Source of the DNA: an uncultured Fidelibacterota bacterium | GTDB taxonomy: Bacteria; Marinisomatota; Marinisomatia; Marinisomatales; TCS55 | Direction of reading: 5' to 3' | Assembly (NCBI GenBank): GCA_913046805.1 | Contig: CAJWTA010000001.1 | Location: 1 to 64,000 of the forward strand | DNA length: 64,000 bases | Shown here: piece after piece, positions 30,046-39,155 of the stretch | How the letters are laid out: each line of letters starts with the position of its first letter | Numbering within the stretch: position 1 is the stretch's first letter | Made by a program: the position numbers and the translations under genes | The notes under the pieces: generated by a model | What the model was told of the DNA's origin: nothing | Database searches by the model: none | Seen by the model: only the letters and a program-made list of their open reading frames with translations

Positions 30046-30778
30046 CTTTATTCCAAAAACGAAGCTTCAAATTAACTCCGTCAAATTTTCCATATGAAAA
30101 GAAGCTGAGCCAATCACCAAGGATTAAAAGTTTTCTATTTTCCATTTCAACCTCTTTTGCTTGATGATAGTGACCAGAAATAAAATAATCACAACCTTGG
30201 TCAAAGTATGGTTGGGCTTGTATTTTCATTTCCTCAAGAATTTTTTTATTATATTCTTTTGTGTGCAAATAATGATCTCCTTTTTTAGATACCCAGTTGG
30301 CAAATGAATAGCCAATTCTAGGATGCAAGGATCTGTAAAACCAAATAAATAAACGTGAACGAATAATTTTTTTTAGGACTCTATAGCTTCTATCCCAAGA
30401 AAGAAAACCGTCACCATGAGTGATATAGAAATTTTTATCCCCAATTTTGATTTTCACATCGTCGCTATAAACTTTATCAAATAAAGTATCATTAATAAAA
30501 TCCATTACCCAATAATCATGATTACCTAAGACATAATGAACCTTGACCCCTGACTCTCTTAGTTTAAGAATTTGATAGTAAAGAGGCATGTATACTTTTG
30601 GGATTACATCTTTGTACTCGAAGTAAAAATCAAAAAGATCGCCATTTATTATGAGAGTTCCCCCAGTATATCTTACATGATCTAAAAACCCAAACAAAGC
30701 TTGTTCGCGCTTTTCTTCCTCGATGGTTCTGTTTAACATAAGATGAATGTCGGAAATGAAATATATTGGTAAATCCAT
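30032..30778 (-). CDS. lpxH: UDP-2,3-diacylglucosamine hydrolase (LpxH-type metallophosphoesterase)
   Basis: 248 residues of the calcineurin-like phosphoesterase fold with the five metal-binding blocks: 'FISDIHLMLN' (Asp10, His12), 'INGDLFDFYFEY', 'YVLGNHDYWV', 'ITHGDGFL' and 'FISGHYHQAKEVE'. This order and the D-x-H-L start match LpxH, which cleaves UDP-diacylglucosamine to lipid X in lipid A synthesis. The Bacteroidetes-type LpxH is similar in length. Given the complete Kdo set next door the LPS role is likely, although a related phosphoesterase of other specificity cannot be fully excluded. Confidence 0.82.
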   Translation of the reverse strand: MDLPIYFISDIHLMLNRTIEEEKREQALFGFLDHVRYTGGTLIINGDLFDFYFEYKDVIPKVYMPLYYQILKLRESGVKVHYVLGNHDYWVMDFINDTLFDKVYSDDVKIKIGDKNFYITHGDGFLSWDRSYRVLKKIIRSRLFIWFYRSLHPRIGYSFANWVSKKGDHYLHTKEYNKKILEEMKIQAQPYFDQGCDYFISGHYHQAKEVEMENRKLLILGDWLSFFSYGKFDGVNLKLRFWNKDEKK

Positions 30779-30834
30779 ACCTGTAAAGTAATATTTTACC
30801 TAGAGGACAGTCAATCATCAAACTTTATTAATAA

Positions 30835-30856
30835 TTTTACAAATTTGATTGTAAAA
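30835..30856. repeat. inverted repeat in the lpxH / propeller-protein divergent region
   Basis: TTTTACAA (30835-30842), a 6-nt spacer and TTGTAAAA (30849-30856) form a perfect 8+8 palindrome in the 136-bp gap between two divergent genes. It has the size and symmetry of a dimeric regulator operator. It is AT-rich, so chance is not excluded. Confidence 0.4.
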
Positions 30857-30914
30857 TTCATCTATATCTTCGAATTTAGGGAACTAAAGTTCTAAATTGG
30901 GTTTTAATAGTAAC

Positions 30915-33900
30915 ATGAAAAAGATTTTATACACATACTTTTTTGTTATCAGTTCTGTTTTGCAAGCACAGTCCTTTGGTCAAAATAAAGTTCAATATCG
31001 AGATTTTGAGTGGAGCTTCATTTCTTCTCCAAACTTTGATGTTTACTACTACGGGGATGAGTTAGATCTGGCAACATTTACGATGGAAGCTGCAAATGAA
31101 GCCTATGAGCAAATTGGAAAACACCTCAGATGGACACTCAAGAAAAGAGTACCAATCCTTGTTTATCATTCTCACAATGAATTTCAACAAAATAATGCTG
31201 TCGGTGTTTATATGTCTGAAGGTATAGGTGGAGTTACAGAGTTATTTAAAAATAGGGTTGTAATTCCTTTTGAAGGAGATTATAAAGCATTTAGACATGT
31301 CATTCATCATGAACTTGTTCATGCAATGATTAATGATCTCATTTATGGCGGTAGAATGAATAACGTGGCTAGCGGTCAAGTAAGATGGAGTATACCACTT
31401 TGGGCAAATGAGGGATTGGCGGAATATCTATCTTCAAACTGGGACACGGAAGCAGATATGATTATCCGCGACTTGGCCATTAATGAACGAATACCTACGG
31501 TAAAAGAATTAGAATATTTTTTAGCCTATAAGGGAGGTCAGTCCGTTTGGAAATTTATTGCTGAAAAGTATGGTAGAGAAAAAATAGGTGAGGTCTTTCA
31601 GGCAATGAAGAGGTTGAGAGGTGCTGAAAAAGGATTTAAAAGTGCAATTGGTATGGATTACGATGAGCTAACCGAACAATGGCATAAATATATTAAAAAA
31701 GAATTTTATCCAGACGTTGCTGGGCGCGATGAGGTTGAAGATATTGCCAAAAAACTTACTGATCATAAAAAGGCAAGAAATGTGTATAATGTTTCCCCAT
31801 CAATATCACCTGATGGAGGAAAAATTGCATTCCTAACAAACAATCTCAGTTATTTTGATATTGACTTAATCGATGCGGTAACTGGTAAGAAAATTAAAAA
31901 ATTAATAAAAGGTAGTAGATCCCTTGATTTTGAAGAATTGAAGTTTTTACAGCCTGGCATCAGTTGGTCACCTGATAGTAAAAAAATTGTGTTTGCTGCA
32001 AAATCTGGTTCTGGCGACGCACTATATATTGTTGACATTGAAAGTGAACGAAAAGAAAAAATTCCATTTGAACTGGATGGTGTCTTTAGTGCTACATGGA
32101 GCCCTCAGGGTGACAAGTTAGCATTTGTAGGGTATGAAAAAGGTGCTAGCGATATTTATATTTATGATATAAACAAAAAAACCCACTTCAATTTAACCAA
32201 AGATATTTATTCAGATTCAGAACCCTCATGGAGTCCAGATGGTAGTTCTATAGCTTTTGTTTCAGATAGAGATGATGCTGAAAAAAAATCAATTTCTACA
32301 GCCCAAGATATGATATCTGTAGATTATGAGAGCAAAGATATATATGTAATTAACATTGAGACTGAAAATTTAAAGCAAATAACAAGTACTGGATACAATG
32401 AAGATTACCCTATTTTTGCTAACACTGAAAAATCTTTGTTTTATATAGCTGACTCATCTGGAACATGGAACTTATTTAAATACGATTTAGTGAGTGGAAG
32501 CACATCTATTATAACAAATCTTCTCACTGGAATATTTCAGCTGAGTATAAATAAGTATGATGATGCAATGGTCTTTTCGGGTTATTCTAACAGAGGATGG
32601 GATGTTTACAGATTAAATAATCCATTAGATTTGAGCAGGGTTGACGTTGAGCCAACCAATTTTGTTTTAAATAAAGATTTTGTTGAAAAGGAAGAGCTTC
32701 TTGATTTAAGAAAAGATAAATGGCGCGGAAGCGACTCAAATCAATCAGATTATTCTCGGCATATATTTGCCATGGAATATGAAAGCTATAATAATCAAAA
32801 TCTCCAAATTGAAAAGCAGAGTACAAATAGAGACACTCCTCTCAAAGATGACTCTGGCAGCTATATCCCTCAATCTTATAAAACTCAGTTCAGTTTAGAT
32901 ATTGCACAGGGCCAATACGGTTATAATAATGTATTTGGTCATCAAGGATTATTAATATTTTATTTTAGTGATTTGATGGGAGACCACCAAATATCTCTAG
33001 CCTTAGAATCTCAAATATCGCTTTCAAATAGTGATTATTATCTCAATTATGCCTATTTGAAAAATAGAACTGATTATTATTTTACATTATTTCATCAAGC
33101 TGATTTCTTTTTAACGGGAGGATATTATAACCAGTATGGCTATCCTGTTGACCTGACTGCTCGGATGAGACATTACGGTATTTCTGCTGTAGCATCTAGA
33201 CCCTTGAACAAATTTAATAGAGTAGATTTTGGGGTTATAACTCATAATCTTGATTATAAGCTTTTCGCAGTAGATCCTTACGAGACAAGTAATACAGTTG
33301 TAAGCAGTGATGGTTTTGTAGCATTAAATCCTACTATGAGTTATATTTTCGATAATACAGTTTTTGGGTTTCTTGGTCCCATTGATGGATTTAGACAGAA
33401 CACCACATTGGAGTTAAGCCCTGCGATGGGTAAAAAAGGTATTTCGTTTCAAAAGCTAAAAATAGATTTACGAAAATACTTAATGCTTAACAGAAGTTAT
33501 TCGTTTGCTGGGAGATTATTTTTTGGTAATAGTACTGGAAAAAATCCCCAAAAGTATTTTTTAGGGGGCATGCAAAATTGGCTTTGGGGTACTGGAACTA
33601 CCGATGGTGTAGATGATGGATTGACACAAGAATGGCGCTGGAGAAATGTCATTTTGGATAGTCAAAATGAATCGCTATTGCAAGATATCTATTTCTCAGA
33701 ATTCGCTTACCCGTTGAGAGGAGCTCGCTTTTCAGAGCGAGTTGGAAAAAACGTTTTACTAGCTAATCTTGAGTTTAGATTTCCTTTAATTCAATATTTA
33801 CAAATTGGATTTCCTTTCCCTATTACTTTAGGAAATATATTTGGGCACATTTTTATGGATGTGGGAGCAGCATGGGATGATTCCAAAGAATTTACTGATA

Positions 33901-34085
33901 CCGCACTATTGCAAACTAAATATGGTAATAATCTTTCAAATGATTTTTCACCATGGGTTCGAACAGTTGGATATGGAATTAAGTTGCCAATTTTCCTTCC
34001 TTGGAGAATTGAAGCAGCATATGATTGGACCGGCAAAGGTCTTTCTAAGCCACAATGGTATCTCTCCTTAGGATTAGATTGGTAG
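30915..34085 (+). CDS. peptidase-MA / PD40 beta-propeller / outer-membrane barrel fusion protein
   Basis: 1056 residues from the ATG at 30915, which gives a signal peptide (MKKILYTYFFVISSVLQAQ); a TTG at 30897 would add six residues ahead of it. Domain 1 (about 25-260) is a gluzincin-like metalloprotease: HELVH at 132-136 and a downstream NEGLAEY with Glu166. Domain 2 (about 290-590) has TolB/PD40 repeats such as 'VSPSISPDGGKIAFLT', 'GISWSPDSKKIVFAA' and 'PSWSPDGSSIAFVSDRD'. Domain 3 (about 660-1056) is a beta-barrel like bacterial surface antigen/Omp85 barrels, ending 'PQWYLSLGLDW'. Such proteins occur in FCB-group genomes; substrate and role are unknown. Confidence 0.82.
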   Translation: MKKILYTYFFVISSVLQAQSFGQNKVQYRDFEWSFISSPNFDVYYYGDELDLATFTMEAANEAYEQIGKHLRWTLKKRVPILVYHSHNEFQQNNAVGVYMSEGIGGVTELFKNRVVIPFEGDYKAFRHVIHHELVHAMINDLIYGGRMNNVASGQVRWSIPLWANEGLAEYLSSNWDTEADMIIRDLAINERIPTVKELEYFLAYKGGQSVWKFIAEKYGREKIGEVFQAMKRLRGAEKGFKSAIGMDYDELTEQWHKYIKKEFYPDVAGRDEVEDIAKKLTDHKKARNVYNVSPSISPDGGKIAFLTNNLSYFDIDLIDAVTGKKIKKLIKGSRSLDFEELKFLQPGISWSPDSKKIVFAAKSGSGDALYIVDIESERKEKIPFELDGVFSATWSPQGDKLAFVGYEKGASDIYIYDINKKTHFNLTKDIYSDSEPSWSPDGSSIAFVSDRDDAEKKSISTAQDMISVDYESKDIYVINIETENLKQITSTGYNEDYPIFANTEKSLFYIADSSGTWNLFKYDLVSGSTSIITNLLTGIFQLSINKYDDAMVFSGYSNRGWDVYRLNNPLDLSRVDVEPTNFVLNKDFVEKEELLDLRKDKWRGSDSNQSDYSRHIFAMEYESYNNQNLQIEKQSTNRDTPLKDDSGSYIPQSYKTQFSLDIAQGQYGYNNVFGHQGLLIFYFSDLMGDHQISLALESQISLSNSDYYLNYAYLKNRTDYYFTLFHQADFFLTGGYYNQYGYPVDLTARMRHYGISAVASRPLNKFNRVDFGVITHNLDYKLFAVDPYETSNTVVSSDGFVALNPTMSYIFDNTVFGFLGPIDGFRQNTTLELSPAMGKKGISFQKLKIDLRKYLMLNRSYSFAGRLFFGNSTGKNPQKYFLGGMQNWLWGTGTTDGVDDGLTQEWRWRNVILDSQNESLLQDIYFSEFAYPLRGARFSERVGKNVLLANLEFRFPLIQYLQIGFPFPITLGNIFGHIFMDVGAAWDDSKEFTDTALLQTKYGNNLSNDFSPWVRTVGYGIKLPIFLPWRIEAAYDWTGKGLSKPQWYLSLGLDW

Positions 34086-34099
34086 TTTTTTTGATTTTG

Positions 34100-34127
34100 T
34101 TCACATTACTTTCTTTGTGAATAAAAT
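34100..34127 (+). promoter_or_regulatory. candidate promoter of radA-tgt with overlapping inverted repeat
   Basis: TTCACA (34100-34105), 16-nt spacer and TAAAAT (34122-34127) fit a -35/-10 pair upstream of the TTG-started radA. The -35 and the bases before the -10 also form an inverted repeat, TTCACA-N10-TGTGAA (34100-34121), which could be a regulator site. The arms point outward, opposite to a CRP-type TGTGA-N6-TCACA site. Confidence 0.45.
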
Positions 34128-34144
34128 AATTATCAAATATAATT

Positions 34145-35503
34145 TTGGCTAAAAATAAATCTAAGACTGTTTACCTTTGTTCTTCGTGTGGACAAGACTT
34201 CCCAAAATGGAATGGACAGTGTCCCTCTTGCAATGAATGGGGAACCCTTAGTGAGTATAAAGTTTCAGCTTCTAGAACCTCTAAACAAAGTGGAGAAAAA
34301 AAAGACACCCATTCACTCGAGGATATATTGCATAAAGACGAGGTTAAAAGAATATCGATTGGTATTAATGAGGTTGACAGAGTTCTAGGTGGTGGTCTTT
34401 TAAGCGGTTCAATGATCTTACTAGGAGGAAGTCCAGGCATTGGAAAATCAACCTTAGCTTTACAAACTTTATCAGCATTTACGCAAAACGTATTGTACGC
34501 ATCAGCTGAAGAAAGTGAAGAACAAATTGCGTTGCGAGCTAAAAGATTAAATGTTCTTTCAAACAACATTCACCTTTCCTCAGAAAATAGAATCGATGAA
34601 ATATTAAATCAAGTATCTCTTCTCAAGCCAGAGCTGTTAATTATTGATTCTATTCAGACGATTTTCAGTGAAAATTTAGACTCACTGCCAGGTTCAGTCT
34701 CTCAAATTAGAGAATGCGGTCAAAAATTACTTCAGCTGGCAAAAGACGAAAAAATTGCAATCTTAGTTATCGGGCACGTTACTAAAGAGGGTGTAATTGC
34801 TGGACCTAAGATGTTAGAACATATGGTGGATACAGTTTTGTATCTTGAGGGTGATGAGCGAAATGATCATCGTATTTTAAGATCAGTGAAGAATCGTTTT
34901 GGAACAACAAATGAAGTTGGAATATTTCAAATGTCAACTCTTGGCTTGGAAGAGGTTTCAAATCCATCTGAACTATTTTTAGCTGAGAGAAGAAATGATA
35001 TTACAGGGTCAACGATTTTTCCATCTCTTGAAGGAACAAGGCCAATCCTAGTAGAGATTCAGTGTTTAGTTTCGAATGCAAACTTTAATGCGCCACAACG
35101 AAATGTAAATGGATTTGATTTCAAAAGACTTTCCATGCTTCTTGCTGTTCTAGAAAAGAGGATGGGCTATAAAATGGGCATGAAAGATGTTTTTGTAAAC
35201 CTGGTAGGTGGATTAAAAATAAATGATCCTGCAGCAGATTTATCTGTTATTACCGCTCTTGCGTCAAGCGAAAAAGATCAGTTGATAAAGGGTTCTTTTG
35301 TAATGATTGGTGAGGTTGGTCTAGGGGGCGAAATAAGGTCAGTTACTCGATTAGAGGAAAGGATAAGCGAATCTTTAGCTTTAGGGTTTACTGATGTTGT
35401 TGCCCCTAAAACTAGTATAAATAGATTGAAAAAGAAGCACTTAAAAGTAAAACTGCATCCAATATCTCATGTCGTGGAAGCGTTCGGTATTATTTTTAAA
35501 TGA
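34145..35503 (+). CDS. radA: DNA repair protein RadA
   Basis: 452 residues from a TTG codon; it gives the normal RadA N-terminus MAKNKSKTVY and no ATG lies close by. Zinc finger C12-x2-C15...C26-x2-C29; Walker A GGSPGIGKST (residues 94-103); the RadA-specific KNRFG motif ('SVKNRFGTTNEVG'); and a C-terminal Lon-protease-like domain ('FVNLVGGLKINDPAADLSVITALASS...GEVGLGGEIRSV'). RadA drives branch migration in homologous recombination. It overlaps tgt by 4 nt (ATGA). No good Shine-Dalgarno is seen. Confidence 0.95.
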   Translation: MAKNKSKTVYLCSSCGQDFPKWNGQCPSCNEWGTLSEYKVSASRTSKQSGEKKDTHSLEDILHKDEVKRISIGINEVDRVLGGGLLSGSMILLGGSPGIGKSTLALQTLSAFTQNVLYASAEESEEQIALRAKRLNVLSNNIHLSSENRIDEILNQVSLLKPELLIIDSIQTIFSENLDSLPGSVSQIRECGQKLLQLAKDEKIAILVIGHVTKEGVIAGPKMLEHMVDTVLYLEGDERNDHRILRSVKNRFGTTNEVGIFQMSTLGLEEVSNPSELFLAERRNDITGSTIFPSLEGTRPILVEIQCLVSNANFNAPQRNVNGFDFKRLSMLLAVLEKRMGYKMGMKDVFVNLVGGLKINDPAADLSVITALASSEKDQLIKGSFVMIGEVGLGGEIRSVTRLEERISESLALGFTDVVAPKTSINRLKKKHLKVKLHPISHVVEAFGIIFK

Positions 35504-36633
35504 AGTTTTCTGTTTTAGCAAACGATTTAAATAGCTCAGCGAGGTTTGGAGAAATATCTACAGACCATAGCACCTTTACAACACCAGTATTTATGCCAAT
35601 TGGTACTTCTGCAGTAGTTAAAACAATTGACCCACAATATCTTCAAGATCAGGATATAGGGATTATTTTGTCAAATACATATCACCTCTACATTAGACCG
35701 GGGCATGAAATTATTAATGCTGGCGGTGGCCTCCATAAATTTATGAATTGGGATAGTAGCATCCTCACTGACAGTGGTGGTTTTCAAGTTTTTTCCCTCG
35801 CAAAATTAAATAAAATTTCAGAGGATGGGGTCACATTTCAATCTCATCTTGATGGTAGTACGCATTTTTTTTCACCGGAGCTGTCCATGGATATTCAACG
35901 CTCTCTTGGGACAGATATAATTATGGCTTTTGATGATTGCCCCCCAGCAAACGTAGATAAATCGGTGGTTTCTAGTGCAGTCAATAGGACATATGATTGG
36001 ATGAAAAAATGCCGTGTTCATGTTGAGAATAGCAAGCCACTGTATGAATGGAAGCAAACGTTGTTTCCAATTGTTCAGGGAGGCATTCATACTGATCTCA
36101 GAAAGAAGAGCACTGAACAGCTTTTGCCCCTAGCAGAGTGTGGTATGGCTATTGGAGGGCTTGCAGTTGGCGAAGACAAGTCAGCAATGTTTGATGTTAT
36201 TGAGTTCCTTGATGATTCTCTTCCAATTGATCAACCGAGATATCTAATGGGGGTAGGCCGACCGACCGATCTAATAAAAGCAATACATTTAGGTGTTGAT
36301 ATGTTTGATTGTGTGTTACCAACCAGAAATGCAAGAAATGGACAACTTTTTACAAGCGAAGGTATCGTAAATATAAGCAACGGAGAATACAAAAAGTCTT
36401 TTGATAAGATAGACAAAAATTGTAGTTGTCATACTTGCAAAAATTTTTCAAAAGCGTATTTAAGACACCTATTTAATATTGGAGAAGTTCTTGGATTGCG
36501 ACTAGCAACTATTCACAATTTATACTATTATAACAATCTAATACTTACTGCTAAAGAGAAGATAAAATCTGGAGATTTTCATGAATGGTCAAAATCCTAT
36601 CTAAATGAAATGGAGCTTTATCATGGTATGTAG
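35500..36633 (+). CDS. tgt: queuine/preQ1 tRNA-ribosyltransferase
   Basis: 377 residues. TGT exchanges guanine 34 in GUN-anticodon tRNAs for preQ1. Seen: 'TPVFMPIGTSAVVKTIDPQYL', catalytic 'ILTDSGGFQVFSL', 'IVQGGIHTDLRKKS', nucleophile Asp region 'GVDMFDCVLPTRNARNGQLFTSEG' and zinc ligands 'CSCHTCKNFSKAYLRHLF' with a following His in 'LATIHNLYYY'. It is translationally coupled to radA. QueG, the last step of queuosine synthesis, is encoded 3 kb downstream. Confidence 0.96.
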   Translation: MKFSVLANDLNSSARFGEISTDHSTFTTPVFMPIGTSAVVKTIDPQYLQDQDIGIILSNTYHLYIRPGHEIINAGGGLHKFMNWDSSILTDSGGFQVFSLAKLNKISEDGVTFQSHLDGSTHFFSPELSMDIQRSLGTDIIMAFDDCPPANVDKSVVSSAVNRTYDWMKKCRVHVENSKPLYEWKQTLFPIVQGGIHTDLRKKSTEQLLPLAECGMAIGGLAVGEDKSAMFDVIEFLDDSLPIDQPRYLMGVGRPTDLIKAIHLGVDMFDCVLPTRNARNGQLFTSEGIVNISNGEYKKSFDKIDKNCSCHTCKNFSKAYLRHLFNIGEVLGLRLATIHNLYYYNNLILTAKEKIKSGDFHEWSKSYLNEMELYHGM

Positions 36634-37570
36634 AATTATTTTATTACTTCTTTTTTCCATCTATTCTTTACATGCTCAATTAGAAATTAGCTTTATGCGT
36701 TTTTACAAAAATGATAAAGATTTCATTTCCGATATGAGATTATTAGCAACTGCAAGATTCAATCGTTCATACTTGCAAGTGTTTTATGATTCAAATAAAA
36801 TTCCACTAATTAAAGAATGGGTAGATACTGATGGCGAAGTTGTTAAGCGGGAAATTTTAGAGCATGATAGTAACCGGAAATTGATTCGCAGGTACTATGC
36901 TAACGCAGATCAGCAAATTGATAGTGTTAAATACTTTAGTGAAAATGAGCCATGGTCTGTAGAATTTAGAAAAGTGCTTCCTAGGAATAATCGTGATTAC
37001 TTTCAAAATCAGCAGACAATGTTTGTACTAAATTCTTCAAGTCGTTTTGACTCTATAGTATTTAAAACTGTTCAAGGAGTTAGCTATGGACAAATTGATT
37101 TTATATATGATCATCTTGGTTTTATGATAGGAGAGGTATGGAAAGACTTGCTTGAAAATAAAACTGTACGAAAATTTTCTTACTCAATAGATATATTAAC
37201 TGGTAAAAAAGAGATTCGAGAATTTAATCAAAATTCCGAACAGATAAGTTACGTAGTGTTGTCTCAGCCTCCAGCTGAGTCGCTTTATAGAACACCTCCA
37301 CCTAGATTAGGAAACAATCTTGATGAGATATCGATTTTGCTCGAGGATATTAAAAATAAAAACTTAAGGATTCCCTTTGATGTTTTTATCCCTAAAACGG
37401 ATCACGACTTGATGCTCTTATCAAACGGTGACAGTTTAATGATTGAAAATGTTCAGTTTCGTCAAAACCAAATTTTATTTCGCATCGCTGGGGATGATGC
37501 TCAGTTGACCATGCCAAAAAGCCGCGTTAAAACTGTAGTTTCAAGATATGGAGAGCAAATTTACCCCTAA
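36623..37570 (+). CDS. exported protein of unknown function
   Basis: About 315 residues from the ATG at 36623, which has GGAG seven bases upstream and gives a clean signal peptide (MVCRIILLLLFSIYSLHAQ); an ATG at 36605 is the other in-frame option. It overlaps the tgt end by 11 nt. The mature sequence is beta-rich with repeated short strands ('RKLIRRYYANADQQIDSVKYFSENEPWSVEF', 'GQIDFIYDHLGFMIGEVWKD', 'KTVRKFSYSIDILTGKKEIREF'), resembling the RHS/MORN-like repeats of exported proteins that track 'change key: value' text, but I do not assign a family. The last 80 residues form a separate small domain. Confidence 0.62.
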   Translation: MVCRIILLLLFSIYSLHAQLEISFMRFYKNDKDFISDMRLLATARFNRSYLQVFYDSNKIPLIKEWVDTDGEVVKREILEHDSNRKLIRRYYANADQQIDSVKYFSENEPWSVEFRKVLPRNNRDYFQNQQTMFVLNSSSRFDSIVFKTVQGVSYGQIDFIYDHLGFMIGEVWKDLLENKTVRKFSYSIDILTGKKEIREFNQNSEQISYVVLSQPPAESLYRTPPPRLGNNLDEISILLEDIKNKNLRIPFDVFIPKTDHDLMLLSNGDSLMIENVQFRQNQILFRIAGDDAQLTMPKSRVKTVVSRYGEQIYP

Positions 37571-37613
37571 GGTTGCTTTCAGTGGATTGTAAAGAGTAAA
37601 TTAAACCACTCAT

Positions 37614-38387
37614 ATGATTCTAAATAAACTAAACCAATTCACGCTCATACTTATTTTCATTTTGCAATTAAATGCGCAATCCTATCCTCCACCAACCAAC
37701 TTGATTTCTGTTCCATCTGCCGCAACGCTTCAAAGAGGTAGTTATGCATTACAAATGCATGTTCAAAAAGAAGGAGGTTTGACTAGTTTAATAAGTGTTG
37801 GCTTAACTGATAGGTTCCAGCTTGGACTTTCCTACGGATCAGCAAATTTAATTGGGGATGATAGCCTTGTAATGCATCCCAAGCCAGAAGCTAACATCAA
37901 GTATTTACTTATAGATGAAACAGAGTCAATCCCTGGAATATCAATTGGGGTAAATACCCAAGGACAAGGAAAATTCAATTCACAAGACTCATTAATGAGG
38001 TATGATATAAAAGCAATGGGTCTGTATGCTGCAAGCAGTAAGAATTGGGTAACACCCCTTGGTAATTTGGGTTTGCATTTTGGAACTAACTATAATTTTG
38101 TTGAAATAAATGATGGCGATGAAGATGTAAACTATTTTTTTGGAATGGACATTGAATTTAATCCTGAATTTTCGCTATTAATGGAGTACAATGCAGCCCT
38201 TAATGAAAATGATATGACAGCTCAAAACATTGCTATAAATAAAGGGGGATACTTGAATGCTGCTATACGATGGACATTCGTTGAGAGACTTCACATTGAG
38301 CTTGATTTCAATAATTTATTATTCGATGAAGATAAAGTTGATTATTTTAACCGTGAATTAAAGATTACTTATATTGAATACTTTTAA
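37614..38387 (+). CDS. predicted outer-membrane beta-barrel protein
   Basis: 257 residues: a signal peptide (about 1-21, ending 'LNAQ'), then 'PTNLISVPSAATLQRGSYALQMHVQKEGGLTSLISVGLTDRFQLGLSYG' with alternating amphipathic strands to the C-terminus. The opening 'P-T-A-x-x-L-x-x-G-x-Y' and repeated strands of about 10 residues ending in a Gly-Tyr type pattern resemble small YjbH-like or transporter-like barrels. The final strand ends with aromatic residues (EYF), as expected for barrel insertion. No specific function is evident. It overlaps the next gene by one base. Confidence 0.6.
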   Translation: MILNKLNQFTLILIFILQLNAQSYPPPTNLISVPSAATLQRGSYALQMHVQKEGGLTSLISVGLTDRFQLGLSYGSANLIGDDSLVMHPKPEANIKYLLIDETESIPGISIGVNTQGQGKFNSQDSLMRYDIKAMGLYAASSKNWVTPLGNLGLHFGTNYNFVEINDGDEDVNYFFGMDIEFNPEFSLLMEYNAALNENDMTAQNIAINKGGYLNAAIRWTFVERLHIELDFNNLLFDEDKVDYFNRELKITYIEYF

Positions 38388-39151
38388 TGAAGCACATCTT
38401 TTTCCCTCTTTTATTCTTAATTAGTCAACTTTTTTCTCAATCTAATTTAGAAAAAGCAAACTCAGCTTATGCATCAAGGGCTTTAGGTAGTACAAAAAAT
38501 AAAGCAGATGGGTCACAAATTAAATCCGCTATTAAATTTTATTTAGCAGCAATTGAAAATGAGAACTCAATCGAAGCCTCCATTGGTATCCTTAAAAGCT
38601 ATTACTACTACGGGAAATATGCGCTAGATGATAATGATGAGAAAAAGAAAATTTTTAATGATGCTGTAAGTTTAGGAGAAAAATTTATAATTGACAACCC
38701 CGAAAGTCCAGGTATAAGATACTGGTATTTAGTTAATTTAGGAAGTTGGGCTGAAGAATATGGAGTGATTGCAGCTGCTAGATCTGGTTTTGCAGACACA
38801 ATGAAAGTGCATTCAGAGAAAATCATAAAGTTAGATAACAAGTACAATGATGGAGGTGGATATTTCATGTTAGGTGTAGTGCATTTAAGAGCACCCTATG
38901 TACCTTTTTTTCTTTCTTGGCCAGATAAAGATAAAGCCGAAAAATTATTAAAATCCGCTTCCATAACAGGGAAATATACTTTACCTCAAAAATTTAATTA
39001 CGCTAAAGCTCTTTATAAAAATAATAAAACAAAAGAAGCGCTCGATCTTTTAAAAAATATAATAAAATCAACACCAAGTGGGGAAAATAGAGTCGAAAGT
39101 TGGGATCAAATCATTGAAGCAGAAAAATATATACAAAATATAAAAGAATGA
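38387..39151 (+). CDS. exported TPR-like helical protein
   Basis: 254 residues with a signal peptide (about 1-18, 'MKHIFFPLLFLISQLFSQ'). The mature protein is helical with tetratricopeptide-like spacing: 'AIKFYLAAIENENSIEASIGILKSYYYYGKYAL', 'GIRYWYLVNLGSWAEEYGVIAAARSGFADTMKVHSEKIIKLDNKYNDGGGYFMLGVVHLRAPYVPFFLSWPDKDKAEKLLKSA' and 'KFNYAKALYKNNKTKEALDLLKNII'. The middle segment is like TatT-type periplasmic TRAP partner proteins, but no TRAP genes are nearby. It starts on the last base of the barrel gene, so the pair may function together. Confidence 0.62.
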   Translation: MKHIFFPLLFLISQLFSQSNLEKANSAYASRALGSTKNKADGSQIKSAIKFYLAAIENENSIEASIGILKSYYYYGKYALDDNDEKKKIFNDAVSLGEKFIIDNPESPGIRYWYLVNLGSWAEEYGVIAAARSGFADTMKVHSEKIIKLDNKYNDGGGYFMLGVVHLRAPYVPFFLSWPDKDKAEKLLKSASITGKYTLPQKFNYAKALYKNNKTKEALDLLKNIIKSTPSGENRVESWDQIIEAEKYIQNIKE

Positions 39152-39155
39152 ATCC

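Noticed and set aside
34171..34569. A 132-residue minus-strand frame opposite radA
   Set aside because: It mirrors the conserved zinc-finger and Walker A coding region of radA; no ribosome-binding site and no motif of its own.
35440..35500. A preQ1 riboswitch ahead of tgt or queG
   Set aside because: tgt overlaps radA and queG overlaps the NUDIX gene; there is no leader that could hold an aptamer.
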